A stretch of DNA of 64,000 nucleotides from Granulicella sp. L46 (lineage in GTDB: Bacteria; Acidobacteriota; Terriglobia; Terriglobales; Acidobacteriaceae). Shown here one piece after another: positions 60,128 to 64,000 of this stretch. A program made the translations under genes and the position numbers. The notes under the pieces are model-generated. The model saw nothing but the letters and a program-made list of their open reading frames with translations, was not told the DNA's origin and ran no database searches. Positions within the stretch are counted from its first letter, which is position 1. The number at the start of each line of letters is the position of its first letter. The stretch lies in the NCBI RefSeq assembly GCF_009765785.1, contig NZ_LMUT01000012.1, forward strand, positions 1,015,425-1,079,424, in the 5' to 3' direction.

Positions 60128-61348
60128 CTAGACCGGATCGCACTCCTTAGCCGGCACATGCACCCGCGCCTCTCCATGCGTGCGGCTGTATCCCGTAAAA
60201 TGCCGAATCCCCGCCGCGGCAATCAATACCAGCGCCAGTCCGCACACCCCATTCCATCCCCAACGCCACCACGCCCAACCCGCCAGCGCCGACCCCATCG
60301 CACCGCCCGCAAAAAATATCGTCATATAGATCGTATTCAGCCGACTCCGCGCCCCCGCTCCCAACCCAAAAATCCGCGTTTGGTTGCCCACCTGCATCAT
60401 CTGCTGGCCCACATCCAGCGCCACCACCCCCACCACCAACGCCACCATGTGCCATGCAGTCGACGCCCGCAAGCCCTCCGTCACCAGCAGCCAAATATAC
60501 GAGCCCGTCATCACCGCGCCCGCCGCTGTCACCACGAACCGTGTCCCCCGCTTGTCCGCCAGCCATCCCGCAAACGGCGCAACCAGCGCACCCGCCGCGC
60601 CCACAATCCCAAACGTCCCCGCCACGCCCGGCCCCAGCCCATAATGCGAATTCAGCAGGTACGCCAACGTTGTCCAGAAGCAGCTGAATGACGCAAATGT
60701 CAACGCCCCCAGCACGCCCGCCTCGCGCAACAGCGGCTCAGTCCTGAACAGCGTCCACAACGACCGCATCGCCTGCCCATACGTCAGCGACTCTCGCGGC
60801 AGCATCCTCGGCATCACCTTCCACATCACTGGCACGAAAGACAAATTCAGCACCGCGGCCACCAAAAACACCGATCGCCATCCCGCCACGTTCGCCAGCC
60901 ATCCCGCAAACGTCCGCGCCAGCAGAATCCCCAGCAACAGCCCCGTCATCACCGTCCCAATCGCTTTGCCCCGCTGATCATGGTTCACCAGGTCTGGAGC
61001 AATCGGCAACACCACGTGCGTCACCGCGGCCATCAACCCCACCAGCGCGCTCGCAACAATCATCCACGCCAAACCCTGTGCGAGCGCCGCCAACACCAGC
61101 GCCACGCTCACCGCCGCATACATCCGCATCATCAGCGAGCGCCGCTCCGCCACATCGCCCAGCGGCACAAAGAATAAAATCCCCGCCGCATAGCCCAGCT
61201 GCGTCGCCACCGCCACCCACTCCATCGCCCGCGCATCGCGCCCAAACGTCTTGCCCATCACCAGCAACAGCGGCTGGTTAAAGTAAATCGACGCCACGCC
61301 CACCGCGCACGCCACGCCTAGGAACGGCAGTGCCCATCGTCCCGCCAT
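60128..61348 (-). CDS. MFS transporter (12 TM)
   Basis: 406 aa from the ATG at 61348; the TTG at 61372 would add eight residues with no better ribosome site. Twelve hydrophobic segments in two halves. The opening ASIYFNQPLLLVMGKTFG and the loop GDVAERRSLMMRMYA (the MFS A motif G-x3-D-x2-G-R-R/K at the TM2-TM3 turn, degenerate here) place it with the YbcJ/arabinose-efflux-like drug/metabolite exporters often annotated as MFS_1. The mid-loop is short. It starts convergent to the GT2-GtrA gene with only 4 nt between their stop codons and is divergent from mnmA. Substrate not predictable. Confidence 0.88.
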   Translation of the reverse strand: MAGRWALPFLGVACAVGVASIYFNQPLLLVMGKTFGRDARAMEWVAVATQLGYAAGILFFVPLGDVAERRSLMMRMYAAVSVALVLAALAQGLAWMIVASALVGLMAAVTHVVLPIAPDLVNHDQRGKAIGTVMTGLLLGILLARTFAGWLANVAGWRSVFLVAAVLNLSFVPVMWKVMPRMLPRESLTYGQAMRSLWTLFRTEPLLREAGVLGALTFASFSCFWTTLAYLLNSHYGLGPGVAGTFGIVGAAGALVAPFAGWLADKRGTRFVVTAAGAVMTGSYIWLLVTEGLRASTAWHMVALVVGVVALDVGQQMMQVGNQTRIFGLGAGARSRLNTIYMTIFFAGGAMGSALAGWAWWRWGWNGVCGLALVLIAAAGIRHFTGYSRTHGEARVHVPAKECDPV

Positions 61349-61448
61349 CGCACTCTGCTGCCTATCGTCCAAACAACAACCTCAACTCTCAGCCCAATCG
61401 GATTTCCCGCAAACTGCGCCGCAGACTATCATCTTACCTAAGGCCTTT

Positions 61449-62573
61449 ATGTCTCAGCAGGACACCATTGCCGTAGCCATGTCCGGTGGCGTCGACTCCT
61501 CCGCCGTCGCCGCGCTCCTGCACGCCCAGGGACACCCTCTCGTCGGCCTCACCCTCCAGCTCTGGAACCAGCGCCGCCTCGCCGCCAACTACGCCGACCT
61601 CGGCCTCCCCGAAACCGTCCCCCAGGGCCGCTGCTGCTCCATCGACGACGTCTACGACGCTCGCCATGTAGCCGAGCACCTCGGCATCCCCTACTACCTC
61701 GTCAACGCCCAGGACCGCTTCGAAGCCGAGGTCGTCCGCCCCTTCGTCAGCGAGTACCTCGCCGGCCGTACCCCCATTCCCTGCACCCTCTGCAACAACC
61801 ACCTCAAGTTCGATCAGCTCCTCCTGACCGCCCGCCAGATCGGCGCGGAGCGCATCGCCACCGGCCACTACGCCCGCAATCACTACGACGGAGCCCGCGG
61901 CCGTTGGATCCTCTCTCGCCCAGCCGACCGCAGCAAGGACCAGACCTACTTCCTCTTCGGCCTCACACAAGACCAGCTCTCCCGCACCCTCTTCCCCCTC
62001 GGCGAAATGCAGAAGCCAGCCGTCCGCTCCATGGCCGCCGACCACGGCCTCGATCTAGCCCAGAAGCCCGACTCGCAGGAAATCTGCTTCATCCCCGGCG
62101 GCAGCTACCAGAGCTTCCTCACCGCCTACCTCGCCGAGCAGGGTGAGCCCCTCCCCGATTCCTCCGGCGAACTTGTCTCCACATCCGGCGAAGTCGCAGG
62201 CCGCCACGAAGGCATCCACGCCTTCACCGTAGGCCAGCGCAAGGGCCTCGGCCTCAGCAGCCCCGACCCGCTGTACGTCCTAAAGATTCATCCCGATTCC
62301 CATCAGGTAGAAGTCGGCCCCGACGATCAGCTTCTCTCCACCCGCCTAACCGCCAACCGCCTCAACTGGGTCTCCATCCCCGAGCCCTCTGAGCCCATCC
62401 GCGTGGCCATCAAGATCCGCCACCGCCACGAGCCCGCTCCCGCAACCCTCCGCGTGACCGGCCCCGACACCATCGAAGCCGTCTTCGACGAACCCCAGCG
62501 CGCCATCACCCCCGGCCAGTCCGCAGTCTTCTACCAGGACGACGAAGTAGCCGGCGGCGGCTGGATCTTCTAA
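61449..62573 (+). CDS. mnmA: tRNA-specific 2-thiouridylase MnmA
   Basis: 374 aa. The PP-loop SGGVDSS (12-18) binds ATP; the two active-site cysteines are C115 (PCTLCNN, 112-117) and C213 (DSQEICFIP), matching the C102/C199 pair of the Escherichia coli enzyme. GHYAR (139-143) and DQTYFLFGLTQDQL (164-177) are further family hallmarks, and the C-terminal beta-barrel (FTVGQRKGLGLS ... GQSAVFYQDDEVAGGGWIF) is complete. It makes 2-thiouridine at position 34 of tRNA for Lys, Glu and Gln, taking sulfur from the IscS relay. The motif QLWNQRRLAANY is longer than in the E. coli protein. Stand-alone housekeeping gene, length normal. Confidence 0.97.
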   Translation: MSQQDTIAVAMSGGVDSSAVAALLHAQGHPLVGLTLQLWNQRRLAANYADLGLPETVPQGRCCSIDDVYDARHVAEHLGIPYYLVNAQDRFEAEVVRPFVSEYLAGRTPIPCTLCNNHLKFDQLLLTARQIGAERIATGHYARNHYDGARGRWILSRPADRSKDQTYFLFGLTQDQLSRTLFPLGEMQKPAVRSMAADHGLDLAQKPDSQEICFIPGGSYQSFLTAYLAEQGEPLPDSSGELVSTSGEVAGRHEGIHAFTVGQRKGLGLSSPDPLYVLKIHPDSHQVEVGPDDQLLSTRLTANRLNWVSIPEPSEPIRVAIKIRHRHEPAPATLRVTGPDTIEAVFDEPQRAITPGQSAVFYQDDEVAGGGWIF

Positions 62574-62637
62574 CTCACCCTCTCGCCCACCAATCCGGGT
62601 CTCCATGCAATATCTCTAAGACAGACACGCCCGGCGT

Positions 62638-63195
62638 TTATCTCCGCCCAAACGGCGATCTTGCCGCCAGAGTCTCAACCGCAGCCCGCACGCCCGCGAT
62701 CACTCCCGCAACCTGCTTCAGCGGCGCTTTGATCCCATGCTGCACGGTCTGCGAGATCTCCTCGGTAGCCTGCATCGCATCAGTCACGATGTTATCCGCG
62801 CGCTGCACCTGCACTCGCGTGCGCCCATTGATGTCGCGCATCGTCGCATTCAATTCGGTCATGGTCGCGCCCAGTTCGTCCACCTTCACCCGCACGGTCG
62901 ACGAGATGTGCTCGGCACTCTCCCCAACGCTCTTCACCTTGGGCTCAAGCTCCTTCAGAATGTTTGCGGTCCGATCCATAATCGGCCCCGTCTTCGTCTC
63001 CACGATGTCCGCAATTACGCTGACCTTGTGCAGCAGCTTCGCCCCAAATGCGGCGCCCACAAGCACGCCAATCGCCTGCGCCACCAGCGCTAGCGCGATG
63101 ACCGCGAGAAAGAGCATCGCCCAATGAATATCGCGTTGCGTCAACTCCGAAGTCGACTGGAAGATAACCACTGCTACGCTACTCAGTACCGGCAT
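62638..63195 (-). CDS. Single-pass membrane protein with coiled-coil, DUF948-like
   Basis: 185 aa. One transmembrane helix (about 27-53, AMLFLAVIALALVAQAIGVLVGAAFG) is followed by a long amphipathic helical region (about 55-170) with repeated hydroxyl/acidic spacing: TGPIMDRTANILKELEPKVKSVGESAEHISSTVRVKVDELGATM. The pattern resembles DUF948 and methyl-accepting-like helical proteins of the cell envelope; no signalling motif is present. A poorly charged C-terminal tail (ETLAARSPFGRR) ends it. Followed on the same strand, upstream, by a YtxH-type gene; such pairs occur together in envelope stress responses. Function unknown. Confidence 0.7.
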   Translation of the reverse strand: MPVLSSVAVVIFQSTSELTQRDIHWAMLFLAVIALALVAQAIGVLVGAAFGAKLLHKVSVIADIVETKTGPIMDRTANILKELEPKVKSVGESAEHISSTVRVKVDELGATMTELNATMRDINGRTRVQVQRADNIVTDAMQATEEISQTVQHGIKAPLKQVAGVIAGVRAAVETLAARSPFGRR

Positions 63196-63379
63196 GACTC
63201 TGCTCCTGTTCGCCCTGCAAACTGTTGATCGTTACTATCTTGTGCGTTTCCTGCACATCCATGCAAGTGCCGCAGTCGCACATCCACTGCCCACCAGCAG
63301 CCAATCGCGACGAAGGGCCGGCAGTCACCGGCCCTTATCGCAACAAGTCGTCACCTATTTCAACCACGAACCAATCAGC

Positions 63380-63805
63380 CTAGACAACCGGCGTCGAATC
63401 GTTCGTCTTCGACACATACGCTTCCTTGCCAGCATCCATGGCAGCCTTCGCCGCGTCGGCCTGTGTCTGGATCAGGTCCTTGCCCTTGTCCACATACTGC
63501 GACCACTGGGTGCGTCCCTTGTCGTAAAACTCCTTGCCTTTGTCGACATAATCCGCCGCAACCTGCTTGCTCTTGTCCACATAATCGCTCGCAGCCTGCT
63601 TGCCCTGCTCGGCATAAGCTGCCGCCTGGGTCTTGCCCTGCTCATAGAGGTCGTTCGCGCGATCTTTCGCTTCAAGCGCGCCGGCCCTCAGGTCGTCGCG
63701 GGTCTCTTTGCCCGACTTCGGCGCGTACAACACACCAACCAGCGCCCCGATACCCAGCCCTGCCAGAAACCATCCGAATCCGCCTGCGCTGTCATTGTCT
63801 GCCAT
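63380..63805 (-). CDS. YtxH-like protein with hendecad LEA-type repeats
   Basis: 141 aa; AGGAG lies 8 nt before the ATG. A membrane-inserting glycine-rich helix, GFGWFLAGLGIGALVGVLYAPKSG (about 9-32), defines the YtxH family. It is followed by 11-residue repeats: EQGKTQAAAYA (55-65), EQGKQAASDYV (66-76), DKSKQVAADYV (77-87), then DKGKEF...YV and DKGKDL (88-109), the periodicity of amphipathic LEA-group-3-like helices. YtxH proteins in Firmicutes are general-stress proteins; a membrane-associated protective role is inferred here. The gene runs in the same direction as the DUF948-like gene, 184 nt ahead of it. Confidence 0.82.
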   Translation of the reverse strand: MADNDSAGGFGWFLAGLGIGALVGVLYAPKSGKETRDDLRAGALEAKDRANDLYEQGKTQAAAYAEQGKQAASDYVDKSKQVAADYVDKGKEFYDKGRTQWSQYVDKGKDLIQTQADAAKAAMDAGKEAYVSKTNDSTPVV

Positions 63806-63921
63806 TACACTCTCCTATCGAGACTTAACCTTCTGCGACAGCATACTCTCTTCCGGCTTGTAAATAGTTCGAAATTCCGGTCGTAGAAACCCATCGCTTG
63901 CTGTAGTCTCTCTCTTACTGG

Positions 63922-64000
63922 ATGCCTCAACAACACCCGCGGGTTGCGTCCCCCGCCGCTCCTGCACACGTCCCTGGCCCCCACGCTCAAACGTCCTTTG
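63922..64000 (+). CDS. Possible start of a gene running off the window
   Basis: From the ATG at 63922 an open frame continues to the window edge (MPQQHPRVASPAAP...), 26 codons, Pro/Ala-rich, without stop. No clear Shine-Dalgarno precedes it. The bases before it, back to the YtxH gene, hold nothing I recognise. Too short to judge. Confidence 0.25.
   Translation, partial: MPQQHPRVASPAAPAHVPGPHAQTSF

Overview
The window is a chromosome segment of an Acidobacteriota, most like the Terriglobia/Acidobacteriaceae soil genera (Granulicella, Edaphobacter, Terriglobus type). The basis is gene content: large Oar-like TonB-dependent receptors with an N-terminal carboxypeptidase-regulatory domain, ASPIC/UnbV FG-GAP proteins, a Ser/Thr kinase fused to PD40 repeats, and a Reg_prop sensor kinase. 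There is no rRNA, no complete tRNA and no CRISPR array, so genus-level placement is inference. Coding density is high, with about 38 genes; most carry secretion signals or are membrane proteins.

Layout. (1) 1-6.0 kb: a secreted HExxHxxGxxH metalloprotease cut by the left edge, a secreted partner protein, a PknB-like kinase, a frameshifted IS30 transposase remnant, and a membrane-anchored winged-helix regulator. (2) 6.2-19.0 kb: a phosphorus-scavenging island: TonB receptor, Tat-exported phosphoesterase, PI-PLC, an OmpR-type two-component system, a second TonB receptor and a histidine acid phosphatase/phytase. (3) 19.2-22.3 kb: a tRNA 3'-end remnant and two convergent GH43 glycosidases whose promoters share one architecture (TTGACA, 18-nt spacer, -10, then a CG-centred LacI-type palindrome). 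(4) 22.3-35.8 kb: a TonB receptor with three TPR proteins on the minus strand, facing a plus-strand operon of two ASPIC/UnbV proteins and an MGH1-like glycosidase with a discoidin domain. (5) 35.8-49.0 kb: a Reg_prop hybrid-type sensor kinase, NarL-type regulator and small exported protein; then a third ASPIC/UnbV protein, a pentaheme cytochrome-TPR fusion, a small cytochrome c, a GH13 alpha-glucosidase, a trehalase-family GH37 enzyme and a small exported protein. (6) 49.5-52.9 kb: another TonB receptor. (7) 53-60.1 kb: a lipid-linked-sugar glycosylation cluster (epimerase, FAD oxidoreductase, two GT39-like membrane transferases, a GT2-GtrA fusion). (8) 60.1-64 kb: MFS transporter, MnmA, and two small membrane or stress-type proteins.

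The genes read as a set of outer-membrane nutrient-acquisition modules, each pairing a TonB receptor with exported hydrolases and a local regulator. The least explained and most interesting part is the repeated association of ASPIC/UnbV beta-propeller proteins with TPR proteins, exported c-type cytochromes and alpha-glucan/trehalose hydrolases.
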